A stretch of DNA of 5,302 nucleotides from Rhodospira sp. (lineage in GTDB: Bacteria; Pseudomonadota; Alphaproteobacteria; Rhodospirillales; Rhodospirillaceae), in NCBI GenBank assembly GCA_028277295.1, contig JANQGN010000019.1, forward strand, positions 1 to 5,302, in the 5' to 3' direction. Both the position numbers and the translations under genes were made by a program. How positions within the stretch are numbered: position 1 is the first letter of the stretch; each line of letters begins with the position of its first letter. The notes under the pieces were generated by a model. The model had not been told where the DNA came from and did not search any database. It saw nothing but the letters and a program-made list of their open reading frames with translations. Below are positions 1-5,302 of the stretch, one piece after another.

Positions 1-1053
1 GACCGTCATGCCCATGTCCTGGAGGGTGGAGACGATCGACCAGCTCTTGTGGCCGCCGGTGTAGAGCAGCACCCGCTTGCCGGCGAGGCGGTCGCGCAGC
101 GGAGCGAACCGCTGCCAGACGCGGGCCTCTTCCTCGGCGATCAGGGCCTCGGTGCGGTCGACCAGGCCGGCGGGCGCGCCGCGCTCCACCAGCAGCCGGG
201 CAAAATGGCGGAGCGCGTCCGAGGTGGCGCGCAGGCCGTGGAAAGAGCCCTCGAAATAGGGGATGCCCCAGCGCTCCTTCATCTTGCGGCCGACGTTGAT
301 CATGGCCTGCGAGCACACCACCATGGACACCCGCGCCCGGTGCGCCTGGGCGATCTGATGGAAGCGGGCATCACCGGTGATACAGGACAACAGGCGGATG
401 CCCAGGCGCTCGAACAGCGGCGTGATCTGCCACAGCTCGCCGACAATGTTGAATTCGGCGATCAGGGCGATATCGGTGGCGGTGGTGGTCTCCGGCTCGC
501 GGGTGCCGATGACGTGCTCCAGCAGGGTTTCCCCGGCCAGCTTGTTCCCCAGGTTCTTGCTGCCGACGAAACCGGGGGCGTCCACGGGAATCACCGGACG
601 GCCAAAGCGCTCCGTGGCCACCGAGCAAACGGCGCGAATGTCATCGCCCACCAGGGCGGGAACGCAGGTCTGATAGACGAACACGGCCGGCGGGTCGAAT
701 TTCGCCACCGCCTCGCCGATGGCCCGCCACAGCTTCTTCTCGCCGCCATGGATGACGTCCAGGTCCGACAGGTCGGTGGTCAGGCCGCGCCGGTACAGGT
801 CGGGGCCGGAGGAGGCGGCGTGCCGGTTATCCCAGTTGTTGCCCTCGCAGGCGATGGGGCCATGCACCACGTGCGCCGCGTCGACGATGGGCTGAAGCGC
901 GATCTTGGCGCCGTCGAAGGCGCAGCCGCCCGCCGCCGCCCCCGGAGTCGGCCCCTTGGCGCGGCAGCCGGCCTTGCGCTCGGTGTCACTCTTGGCGCGG
1001 TTGGTGGCGCAGTCCGGCTCGTGCAGGACGGTGGCGAGTTTGTCTGTGTGCAT
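1..1053 (-). CDS. nifE: Nitrogenase iron-molybdenum cofactor biosynthesis protein NifE, 3' end missing
   Basis: NifE pairs with NifN in a heterotetrameric cytoplasmic scaffold on which the NifB product is matured into FeMo-cofactor before delivery to NifDK. The window holds 351 codons with no stop; NifE is usually about 450-480 residues, so roughly the last quarter lies beyond the left edge. Strong family landmarks are GGCAFDGA (42-49), HGPIACEG (64-71), WDNR (74-77), GGEKKL (103-108), VYQTCVPALVGDD (126-138), GSKNLGN (164-170), GELW (205-208) and the FEGSF segment near residue 270. Cys44, Cys69 and Cys130 match the three NifE cysteines that hold the [4Fe-4S] cluster, and Cys247 matches the cofactor-binding cysteine (Cys250 in Azotobacter). 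The start at 1053 follows a GGAGG five bases upstream (1059-1063). A sigma-54 promoter and NifA site lie just ahead, which favours nif over the vanadium paralogue vnfE. Downstream genes (nifN, nifX) are expected outside the window but not seen. Confidence 0.96.
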   Translation of the reverse strand, partial: MHTDKLATVLHEPDCATNRAKSDTERKAGCRAKGPTPGAAAGGCAFDGAKIALQPIVDAAHVVHGPIACEGNNWDNRHAASSGPDLYRRGLTTDLSDLDVIHGGEKKLWRAIGEAVAKFDPPAVFVYQTCVPALVGDDIRAVCSVATERFGRPVIPVDAPGFVGSKNLGNKLAGETLLEHVIGTREPETTTATDIALIAEFNIVGELWQITPLFERLGIRLLSCITGDARFHQIAQAHRARVSMVVCSQAMINVGRKMKERWGIPYFEGSFHGLRATSDALRHFARLLVERGAPAGLVDRTEALIAEEEARVWQRFAPLRDRLAGKRVLLYTGGHKSWSIVSTLQDMGMTV

Positions 1054-1072
1054 GGGCGCCTCCGCGACGGAA

Positions 1073-1085
1073 CCCCAGAGCGGGG
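1073..1085 (-). other. Small GC hairpin in the nifE leader
   Basis: Four C and four G bases flank a five-base loop (CCCC at 1073-1076, GGGG at 1082-1085). It would fall inside the predicted nifE 5' untranslated region, about ten bases before the Shine-Dalgarno sequence. Such a short stem can arise by chance in GC-rich DNA. A role in mRNA stability or translation is conceivable, but nothing further supports it. Confidence 0.3.
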
Positions 1086-1101
1086 ATCGTCGGGAGGCTA
1101 A

Positions 1102-1116
1102 GCAAGGCGGATGCCA
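1102..1116 (-). promoter_or_regulatory. Sigma-54 (RpoN) -24/-12 promoter of nifE
   Basis: On the minus strand the sequence reads TGGCAT, five bases, then TTGC. The known RpoN consensus is TGGCAC-N5-TTGC, so only one base of the -24 box differs. The invariant GG (1115-1114) and GC (1103-1102) are separated by exactly ten bases, as the holoenzyme requires. This predicts transcription starting near 1090 and a leader of about 37 bases before the nifE ATG at 1053. Its position ahead of a nif gene and the matching NifA site upstream make this a confident call. Confidence 0.9.
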
Positions 1117-1167
1117 GGGCCGACGCCCGAGGATTTCCGCCGTGTGTCGGGAGTATGCCTGGCCGAT

Positions 1168-1183
1168 TGTCGGGTTTGCGACA
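1168..1183. promoter_or_regulatory. NifA upstream activator sequence
   Basis: A perfect TGT-N10-ACA palindrome, the known binding site of the nitrogen-fixation enhancer-binding protein NifA. It is centred about 85 bp upstream of the predicted sigma-54 start site, within the usual working range for DNA looping. A second partial match (TGT at 1192-1194, ten bases, then ACG at 1205-1207) lies 24 bp further upstream and could be a weak auxiliary site. I saw no convincing IHF site between enhancer and promoter. nifE is therefore expected to be on only when NifA is active, that is, under nitrogen limitation and low oxygen. Confidence 0.85.
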
Positions 1184-1225
1184 CGGCCCTGTGTTCGGCC
1201 CGCGACGGGATGTCGGCTTGTTCGT

Positions 1226-1876
1226 CTACTCCGACACCGCCAGCCGGGCCGCGAAGCCAGCGAAGGCGGCGGCGAAGACCCGCTGGATCCAGCGGGTCAG
1301 GCGGGCGGAGGACAGCACCCACGCCCGCAGCGCCGTGGCCGCCAGGCCATAGCCCACGAACACCACGAAGGTAAGGACCATGAACACCAGGCCCAACAGG
1401 CCCATGCGCGCCAGGGTGTCGGGGGCCTGGGCGGGCACGAACTGGGGCAGGAAGGCCAGGAAGAACAGCGACAGCTTGGGGTTCAGAATGTTGATGAGCA
1501 CACCACGCGTGGCGATGGTGGTCCAGCCGGCGCGGCGCCGGGCCGATCTGTCCGCCGCGTCCGGATCGGACAGGGTGAGCCCGCCGCTCTCCCGCCACAT
1601 CCCCCAGGCCAGGTACAGCAGATAAACGACACCGGCGATCTTCACCGCCTGGAAGGCCGCGGCGCTGGCATGCAGGAGCGCGGCCAGCCCGAGCACGCTG
1701 GCCGCCAGATGCGGCACGATGCCCAGGGTACAGCCAAAGGCGGCGGCGATGCTGGCCGCCGGCCCCCGGAACAGGCCGGTGGACAGGGTGTAGATCACGC
1801 CGGTACCGGGGATCAGCACCACCACCAGGGCGGTGGCCAGGTATTCCGGACTCAGGCTGTCGAGAAGCGGCGACAT
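1226..1876 (-). CDS. LysE/RhtB-family amino-acid or metabolite exporter
   Basis: A complete 216-residue inner-membrane protein of the length usual for LysE/RhtB exporters, which move amino acids and related small molecules out of the cell by proton antiport. Hydrophobic segments lie at about 10-32, 40-68, 72-94, 124-147, 155-178 and 190-212. Family signatures are the first-helix P-G-x-G (23-26), YLLYLAWGMWR (85-95), and the LNPK...FFLAFLPQFV stretch (131-147). The PGP usual in the first signature reads PGT here (Thr25). An AGGAGA sits five bases before the start (1882-1887). It is the third gene after tetR and a DUF6544-like gene, 63 bases behind the latter, and is probably co-transcribed with them. 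Substrate cannot be assigned: the family includes lysine, threonine, homoserine lactone, cysteine and leucine exporters. The stop at 1226 is only 43 bases from the NifA site of nifE, so the nif control region begins almost directly after this gene. Confidence 0.88.
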   Translation of the reverse strand: MSPLLDSLSPEYLATALVVVLIPGTGVIYTLSTGLFRGPAASIAAAFGCTLGIVPHLAASVLGLAALLHASAAAFQAVKIAGVVYLLYLAWGMWRESGGLTLSDPDAADRSARRRAGWTTIATRGVLINILNPKLSLFFLAFLPQFVPAQAPDTLARMGLLGLVFMVLTFVVFVGYGLAATALRAWVLSSARLTRWIQRVFAAAFAGFAARLAVSE

Positions 1877-1939
1877 GATGCTCTCCTGGCTGGACAGGGT
1901 CTCCGGCGGGGCGGTCCGGGCGGCGCGGGCGATCGAGGG

Positions 1940-2794
1940 CTATTCGAACGCGATCCCTGTCACGGTGCCGACCCAGAAGGGATGTTCCTGGCCTCCGGCG
2001 GCGCGGGCGATGGAAAAGGCGTGCGGAATCCGCATGCCGGCCACCAGGCGATCGTCGTCGCGCGCCGCCACCTCGCCGGAGCCATGATAGGGCGTGGTCA
2101 GGTCGCCGTCCTCCTCCGCCTCGAAGCGCAGCAGGCGGCCGTTCGGCGCGAAGACGGCCACCATCGCCGCCTCCATGCCATGGGCGGAGACCACGGCGCG
2201 GGCGCGGGAATCGTCGATGGGCTCCCAGCGCACCGGCCCGCCCGGCAGCAGGGCCGGCGGGAACAGCGGACTCTCCAGCAGCCAGCGGCGCAGGGAGATG
2301 CGGTCCAGCGCCGGGCTTGAGGATTCTTCCATCACCGTCAGGGCGGACAAAACCTCGGCCTTCATCTCCATCTGGCCGTCCACGAAGGCATCATAGGCCA
2401 GCGCCCAGACCCCCGGGGCCATGGTCGTGGTGCCCCAGAACACAAAGGCCGGCGTGCCGGTGGCGGCGGTCTGCCGCGCGGTCATGGGGTGGAAGGAGTC
2501 GGTCAGCGGGCGGCGAAACTGTCCCTCCAGGGTGATGCGTGCCAGCGGCGGCGGGGTCATCGGAACACCGTCCGGGAACGTATAAGCCAGGTAGCGTCGC
2601 ACCGGGGCGGGCAGCGCGGCCACAGTCTCGCCGTCGGGGGCCGCCAGGAGCGCATCGCGGGCGACCTCGCCGACCTGGACCGAAAAGGCGTCGATGGTTG
2701 CCTGTGTGCTGGTTCCGGCGATCCACAGCGTCAGGGCTCCGCCGCCGGCCAGCGCGGCGACCACGGTCAGGGTGACGATGAGGGCACGGCGCAT
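1940..2794 (-). CDS. DUF6544-like membrane-anchored or exported protein
   Basis: A complete 284-residue protein of unknown function. Residues 1-27 form a signal-peptide or membrane-anchor segment: two arginines, then a long Ala/Leu/Val run. The rest is a soluble domain expected on the periplasmic side. It resembles the DUF6544 (formerly DUF6920) family by the LPAPVRRYL motif (61-69), the RITLEGQFRR strand (86-95), the HPMTARQ stretch (102-108), a central acidic segment and the alternating strand pattern towards the C-terminus. I recognise this from memory of the family pattern, so the family name is less certain than the domain layout. A GGGAG lies five bases before the start. The start is 15 bases after the tetR stop, indicating translation from a shared mRNA. 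No catalytic residues are evident. Its place between a TetR repressor and an exporter suggests a part in sensing or handling an exported compound, which is inference only. Confidence 0.72.
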   Translation of the reverse strand: MRRALIVTLTVVAALAGGGALTLWIAGTSTQATIDAFSVQVGEVARDALLAAPDGETVAALPAPVRRYLAYTFPDGVPMTPPPLARITLEGQFRRPLTDSFHPMTARQTAATGTPAFVFWGTTTMAPGVWALAYDAFVDGQMEMKAEVLSALTVMEESSSPALDRISLRRWLLESPLFPPALLPGGPVRWEPIDDSRARAVVSAHGMEAAMVAVFAPNGRLLRFEAEEDGDLTTPYHGSGEVAARDDDRLVAGMRIPHAFSIARAAGGQEHPFWVGTVTGIAFE

Positions 2795-2809
2795 GGCGGT
2801 CTCCCGGGC

Positions 2810-3445
2810 TCATGTCTCGGCGGCATGGGGTGGGACGGGTGTCGCGCCGATCAGGGTCATGACCTGGTCGATGCCGCGCTTGCCGAGGATCTCCGGGTCC
2901 TGACCGGTGGCCGGGGCACGGTCCAGCAGCAGCAAGGAGGCCATGCCATGAACCAGGGACCACAGCGTGAAGGCGACGATGTCCGGATCAGCGTTGGGCA
3001 GAACGCCGGCACCCTGGCAGGCGACGACGCTGTTGCGCAGGACAAGCAGGGCCTGGCGTCCCGGATCGCGGGCGAAGGGGTTGCCATCCAGGTCCTTAAG
3101 CGGCGGCGGGTCGAACATGAGCCGATAGAGGCCCGGGTTCTCGCGCGCGAATCGCAGGTAGGCCAGGCCGCCCTCGCGCAGGCGGGCCAGGGGATCGCCC
3201 TCCGTGCGCGCCGCCACCGCTCGCTTGGTGTCCACAAGGCGCTGGAAGCCGGCGTCATGGGCCGCCCGCAACAGGGCGTCACGGTTACGGAAGTGCGTGT
3301 AGAGCGCGGAGGACCGGCAGCCCACGGCCGCGGCCACCATGGCCAGGGTGATGTCGGCGGCGGCGTGCGCGTGCAGCAGGCGCAGGGTCTCCACGACCGC
3401 GCGGGATGGGATGTCGAGGGACTGGTCCTTGCGGGGCCGGGCCAT
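2810..3445 (-). CDS. TetR-family transcriptional repressor with WHG-type C-terminal domain
   Basis: A 211-residue cytoplasmic DNA-binding protein, typical in length for TetR regulators. The helix-turn-helix spans about 32-52 (ITLAMVAAAVG...SSALYTHFRN), with the family hallmark YTHFRNRDALL at 49-59. The C-terminal part contains YLRFARENPGLYRLMF (96-111), characteristic of the WHG (TetR_C) ligand-binding domain. The reading frame stays open upstream to 3514, but I place the start at 3445 (MARPRKDQ) because GGAG lies five bases before it and a basic MARPRK-like opening is common in the family, whereas the longer form adds an unlikely Arg/Gly-rich tail. The gene heads a leftward operon with the DUF6544-like and LysE-type genes. 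TetR repressors usually control their own operon or a divergent gene, and the palindromes at 3517-3567 are the best operator candidate. The effector molecule is unknown. Confidence 0.9.
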   Translation of the reverse strand: MARPRKDQSLDIPSRAVVETLRLLHAHAAADITLAMVAAAVGCRSSALYTHFRNRDALLRAAHDAGFQRLVDTKRAVAARTEGDPLARLREGGLAYLRFARENPGLYRLMFDPPPLKDLDGNPFARDPGRQALLVLRNSVVACQGAGVLPNADPDIVAFTLWSLVHGMASLLLLDRAPATGQDPEILGKRGIDQVMTLIGATPVPPHAAET

Positions 3446-3516
3446 GGTCGCTCCGTGACGCGAACCGTGTCTCGAAGGGGTGGCGCCGCGCGCGGCTGGC
3501 CACCGGACCGGCACGG

Positions 3517-3567
3517 CCCAAGAAAGAAACTGAACGCCATTAAATTAATGACCTTCGGTTTCTTGGG
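3517..3567. repeat. Nested inverted repeats, candidate TetR operator
   Basis: An outer pair of perfect 9-base arms, CCCAAGAAA (3517-3525) and TTTCTTGGG (3559-3567), encloses a second perfect palindrome, CATTAA-A-TTAATG (3538-3550). The two share nearly the same centre (3542 and 3544). The outer stem can be lengthened to about 14 pairs if a four-base bulge is allowed. The element lies 72-122 bases before the tetR start and overlaps the best -35 candidate at 3566-3571, where a repressor would act. TetR operators are commonly palindromes of 13-30 bases near their own promoter. Operator function is inferred from position and symmetry. Confidence 0.5.
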
Positions 3568-3581
3568 TCAAGGTCCGCGAT

Positions 3582-3596
3582 GTGCACCACGTGCAC
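3582..3596. repeat. GTGCAC-CAC-GTGCAC double palindrome
   Basis: Two copies of the self-complementary hexamer GTGCAC, separated by three bases, give both a direct repeat and a near-perfect inverted repeat of 15 bases. It lies 15 bases beyond the nested palindromes, between the divergent tetR and small-protein genes. The symmetry suits binding by a dimeric regulator, perhaps the neighbouring TetR protein or another factor. It could also be chance, since the unit is short and GC-rich. Confidence 0.35.
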
Positions 3597-3827
3597 GTTC
3601 CGATTGTTCTGGTCCCTCTCGCTAGAGAATCGCCCAGCTACCCGCCGCCGTCGCGACGCGATAAAGTCGCAAATCAGATCAACTTTACCCGAAATTCGTT
3701 TGGTATAGAGTCGATGACATCGTCAGGTGCCCCTCGGGCAATCCGGGGCCGGGCGTTTCCGTGTGTCATGGCCAGCGTTGGCGCCGCGCGTCGGTGAACG
3801 CTGAGATATGTACGTGTTCAGGAAGCC

Positions 3828-3833
3828 AGGAGG
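3828..3833 (+). promoter_or_regulatory. Strong Shine-Dalgarno that fixes the small-protein start
   Basis: A full AGGAGG lies four bases before the ATG at 3838. The alternative in-frame ATG at 3808 has no comparable sequence ahead of it, so the downstream start is preferred. A consensus ribosome site in a stretch otherwise lacking gene signals is the main sign that the small reading frame is real. Confidence 0.7.
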
Positions 3834-3837
3834 GGTC

Positions 3838-4125
3838 ATGGCCGATGGATCGGGAGAGGCGTCGCGTGATCGGCGCGCGAACGCAAACCCTTGGCCCGTC
3901 CCTGAACCGGTGGCGCGGCACCCGGCCCCGGTTCAGACACGGACGGCGATTGTGTACCGGCGCGTCGCAATCGCCATCGCGATCCTGGGTCTGATCGGCG
4001 TGCTGGTGCCGCTGTCGCGCGCGGCGGTCGATGCTCTGGCCGTGGCGCGCGCCGATCTGGGAACGTTTACCGTCGACGACGTGGCCAACTTCCTGACCTC
4101 GGCCGGCGGCGATGACGCTCCCTGA
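3838..4125 (+). CDS. Small single-pass membrane protein of unknown function
   Basis: A 95-residue protein that I do not recognise. Residues 1-42 are hydrophilic, rich in Arg, Pro and Ala, and end in YRR (40-42). Residues 43-64 form one clear membrane helix with AIAIAILGLIGVLVP at its core. Residues 65-95 are a short tail with acidic patches (D80-D81, D92-D93) ending in a Gly/Asp-rich segment. The basic residues before the helix predict a cytoplasmic N-terminus and a periplasmic C-terminus; there is no cleavable signal. The ATG at 3838 is chosen over 3808 for its AGGAGG. The gene faces away from tetR and runs towards the MFS gene with 36 bases between their stops. It may be lineage-specific. 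The strong ribosome site and the membrane-helix layout argue against a chance reading frame, but no homologue comes to mind. Confidence 0.62.
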   Translation: MADGSGEASRDRRANANPWPVPEPVARHPAPVQTRTAIVYRRVAIAIAILGLIGVLVPLSRAAVDALAVARADLGTFTVDDVANFLTSAGGDDAP

Positions 4126-4147
4126 CGATCAATCTCAAGGGAAGAGA

Positions 4148-4193
4148 ACTCGATCCACCGGTCACGACGACGGCGGGGCCGGGCGGATCGAGT
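4148..4193. terminator. Inverted repeat between convergent genes, possible terminator
   Basis: Perfect 9-base arms ACTCGATCC (4148-4156) and GGATCGAGT (4185-4193) are separated by 28 bases. The repeat starts in the 36-base gap between the two convergent stops (4125 and 4162) and covers the last codons of the MFS gene. The location suits a shared terminator, but there is no T-run on either side and the loop is long, so it is not a classical intrinsic terminator. It may instead be a 3' stabilising stem or chance. Confidence 0.35.
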
Positions 4194-5302
4194 CCACCGA
4201 GTCGGCCGGCGGTGACCGCCGCACCAGCGTCAGGAAGGCGACAAGCCCGCAGACCGCCATGAGGAACAGCATGGTGGTCAGTGGGCGTGTGGTGCCGTCG
4301 TGGAGCAGGCCCACCAGGACCCCCGCCAGGGCACCCATCGCCATCTGAATAAAACCCAGCAGCGACGACACCGCCCCGGCGATGCGCGGGAACGGACCCA
4401 GCGCCCCGGCGGTGCCCAGCGGGATGATCCAGGCCGTGGCGAAGAAGTAGACGGACGCGAGCGGAATCAGCGCCGCCAGGGACTGGACCCCGGCCCAGGC
4501 CAGGGCGGCGGCCGCGGCACCGGCCAGACTGGCCAGGGCGACACCGGCGCCGATCAGCCGATCCAGATCACGCCCGCCCAGCCGCCCACCGATGGCCGCG
4601 CCCAGGATGTAGCCAAACACCACGGCCATGAAGGCGAAGCCGAACAGGCTCGGCGCCACCCCCAGAACGTCGATGATGACGAAGGACGCGCCACTGATGA
4701 ACGAGAACAGGCCGGCGAAGCCAAAGCTCACGGTCAGGGTGTAGCCCAGGAAGACGCGGTTGCGCAGCAAGTGGGCGAAGGTGCCGGCGATGCGTCCCGG
4801 GCGGGTGGCCCCGGGGTCGCGATGGCGGTTGGTTTCGGCCAGAAGGCGCCAGGTGCCGGCGAGCACCGCCACCCCGAACACCACCAACACGCCGAAGTTG
4901 GCGCGCCAGCCAAACAGCGAGAACAGCGCCCCTCCGAGAATCGGCGCCACGGCCGGCGCCAGCGCCATGGCCGAGGCCATGAGCGACAGCATGCGCGCGG
5001 CCTCGCCCCGGTCGTAGACATCGCGCACCACGGCACGGCCAATCACCGGCCCCACGCAGGCGCCAAGGGCCTGGACGAAGCGCGCGGCGATGAGCGCCTC
5101 CATGGTCGGCGCCACCACGCAGGCCACCGAGGCCAGCACGTACAGCGCGACACCACCGATCAACACCGGCCTCCGCCCGAAGCGGTCCGACAACGGGCCG
5201 TAGATCAGCATGCCGACCGCGAATCCGGCCATGAACACCGACAGGGTGAGCTGCGCGCGGCTCACCGAGGTGTCGAAGGCGTCCACCATGGCCGGCAAGG
5301 AG
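4162..5302 (-). CDS. Bcr/CflA-type MFS multidrug exporter, 5' end missing
   Basis: An inner-membrane proton-driven efflux pump of the drug:H+ antiporter (DHA1, Bcr/CflA) type. The frame is open to the right edge. The first visible residues, SLPAMVDAFD, align with the YLPALPAIA region after helix 1 of Bcr proteins, so about 20-35 residues including helix 1 are missing; the TTG at 5298 is an internal leucine codon rather than the start. Counting from the first complete codon (380 seen), motif A (GPLSDRFGRR) is at 35-44 between helices 2 and 3. RFVQALGACVG at 74-84 is the helix-4 motif, followed by the Bcr-typical VVRDVY (91-96). The helix-5 antiporter motif, LAPAVAPILGG, is at 114-124 and is followed by FGWRANF (130-136). 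Hydrophobic helices continue to about residue 360, then a short polar tail. Bcr/CflA members export bicyclomycin, chloramphenicol, sulfonamides or cysteine; the substrate here cannot be told. It converges on the small membrane-protein gene. Confidence 0.92.
   Translation of the reverse strand, partial: SLPAMVDAFDTSVSRAQLTLSVFMAGFAVGMLIYGPLSDRFGRRPVLIGGVALYVLASVACVVAPTMEALIAARFVQALGACVGPVIGRAVVRDVYDRGEAARMLSLMASAMALAPAVAPILGGALFSLFGWRANFGVLVVFGVAVLAGTWRLLAETNRHRDPGATRPGRIAGTFAHLLRNRVFLGYTLTVSFGFAGLFSFISGASFVIIDVLGVAPSLFGFAFMAVVFGYILGAAIGGRLGGRDLDRLIGAGVALASLAGAAAAALAWAGVQSLAALIPLASVYFFATAWIIPLGTAGALGPFPRIAGAVSSLLGFIQMAMGALAGVLVGLLHDGTTRPLTTMLFLMAVCGLVAFLTLVRRSPPADSVDSIRPAPPSS

Larger units (their letters stand above)
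3446..3837. promoter_or_regulatory. Divergent control region between tetR and the small membrane-protein gene
   Basis: This 392-bp stretch has no credible gene. It has AT-rich islands near 3520-3565 and 3660-3710, unlike the coding DNA around it, and a cluster of palindromes (listed separately). On the minus strand TTGACC (3571-3566) is a good -35 box for tetR, but no strong -10 lies at 17 bases; TTTAAT (3544-3539) matches well but is 21 bases away. On the plus strand TATAGA (3704-3709) is a possible -10 with only a weak CTTTAC (3683-3688) ahead at 14 bases. Further structure includes the palindromes CGTCGCGACG (3649-3658) and CGATG-A-CATCG (3712-3722), a GCCCC/GGGGC stem (3729-3733 with 3745-3749) in the presumed leader of the small gene, and a 12-base direct repeat TGGCGCCGCGCG at 3481-3492 and 3779-3790. 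Confidence 0.6.

Noticed and set aside
49..1101. Long plus-strand open frame opposite nifE (350 aa)
   Set aside because: It mirrors the strongly conserved nifE in the other strand, is Gly/Ala/Arg/Gln-rich without any family pattern, and has no ribosome site. It is a GC-rich shadow.
905..2320. Plus-strand open frame of 471 aa across the nif promoter, lysE and DUF6544 genes
   Set aside because: Low-complexity Gly/Gln/Arg/His-rich translation lying antisense to three better-supported features.
3446..3514. Upstream extension of the TetR protein to an earlier ATG at 3514
   Set aside because: The added residues are Arg/Gly/His-rich without family likeness, while the ATG at 3445 has a Shine-Dalgarno sequence and a typical MARPRK start.
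2489..3625. Plus-strand open frame of 378 aa antisense to tetR
   Set aside because: Antisense to a clear TetR gene and the DUF6544-like gene, Gly/Arg/Gln-rich, with no recognisable domain.
3601..3632. CGATT/AATCG inverted repeat with internal TCTC/GAGA
   Set aside because: Only five perfect outer pairs with mismatches inside and competing foldings; no support beyond chance.
3481..3790. 12-base direct repeat TGGCGCCGCGCG at 3481-3492 and 3779-3790 as a mobile-element boundary
   Set aside because: The repeat is entirely G/C-rich apart from one T, no transposase or integrase lies between the copies, and chance occurrence is plausible in this base composition.
3582..3797. Plus-strand open frame of 71 aa in the divergent intergenic region
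   Set aside because: No ribosome site, no hydrophobic or domain pattern, and it overlaps palindromic control sequences.

Overview
The window is GC-rich DNA, apart from a few AT-rich islands in one intergenic region. A nitrogenase-cofactor gene (nifE) with its own sigma-54/NifA promoter points to a diazotrophic proteobacterium. GC content, codon use and promoter type fit an alphaproteobacterium such as a Rhodospirillales relative, but the genus is an inference.

Layout from left to right. Positions 1-1053 (minus) hold the first 351 codons of nifE, cut by the left edge of the window. Positions 1054-1225 are the nifE control region: a -24/-12 sigma-54 promoter with exact GG-N10-GC spacing, a perfect TGT-N10-ACA NifA site about 85 bp upstream of the predicted start of transcription, and a small hairpin in the leader. 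Positions 1226-3445 hold three leftward genes that look like one operon: a TetR-family repressor with a WHG-type C-terminal domain, an exported or membrane-anchored DUF6544-like protein of unknown function, and a LysE/RhtB-type exporter. Positions 3446-3837 form a 392-bp divergent intergenic region with several palindromes; the one nearest tetR is a plausible TetR operator. Positions 3838-4125 (plus) encode an unrecognised 95-residue protein with one membrane segment. Positions 4162-5302 (minus) encode a Bcr/CflA-type MFS drug exporter that runs off the right edge.

How the parts fit together. The TetR-DUF6544-LysE set reads as a ligand-responsive export module, with the repressor first in its own operon. 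It lies directly upstream of nifE in the same direction with no clear terminator between them, so nifE could receive read-through transcription in addition to its NifA-driven promoter. The small membrane protein is transcribed divergently from tetR and convergently with the MFS gene. It may share regulation with the TetR operon, but nothing in the sequence shows its function. I found no tRNA, rRNA, CRISPR array, insertion sequence or transposase. The window looks like an ordinary chromosomal junction between a nif cluster and transporter genes; the least explained parts are the small membrane protein and the palindrome-rich control region.
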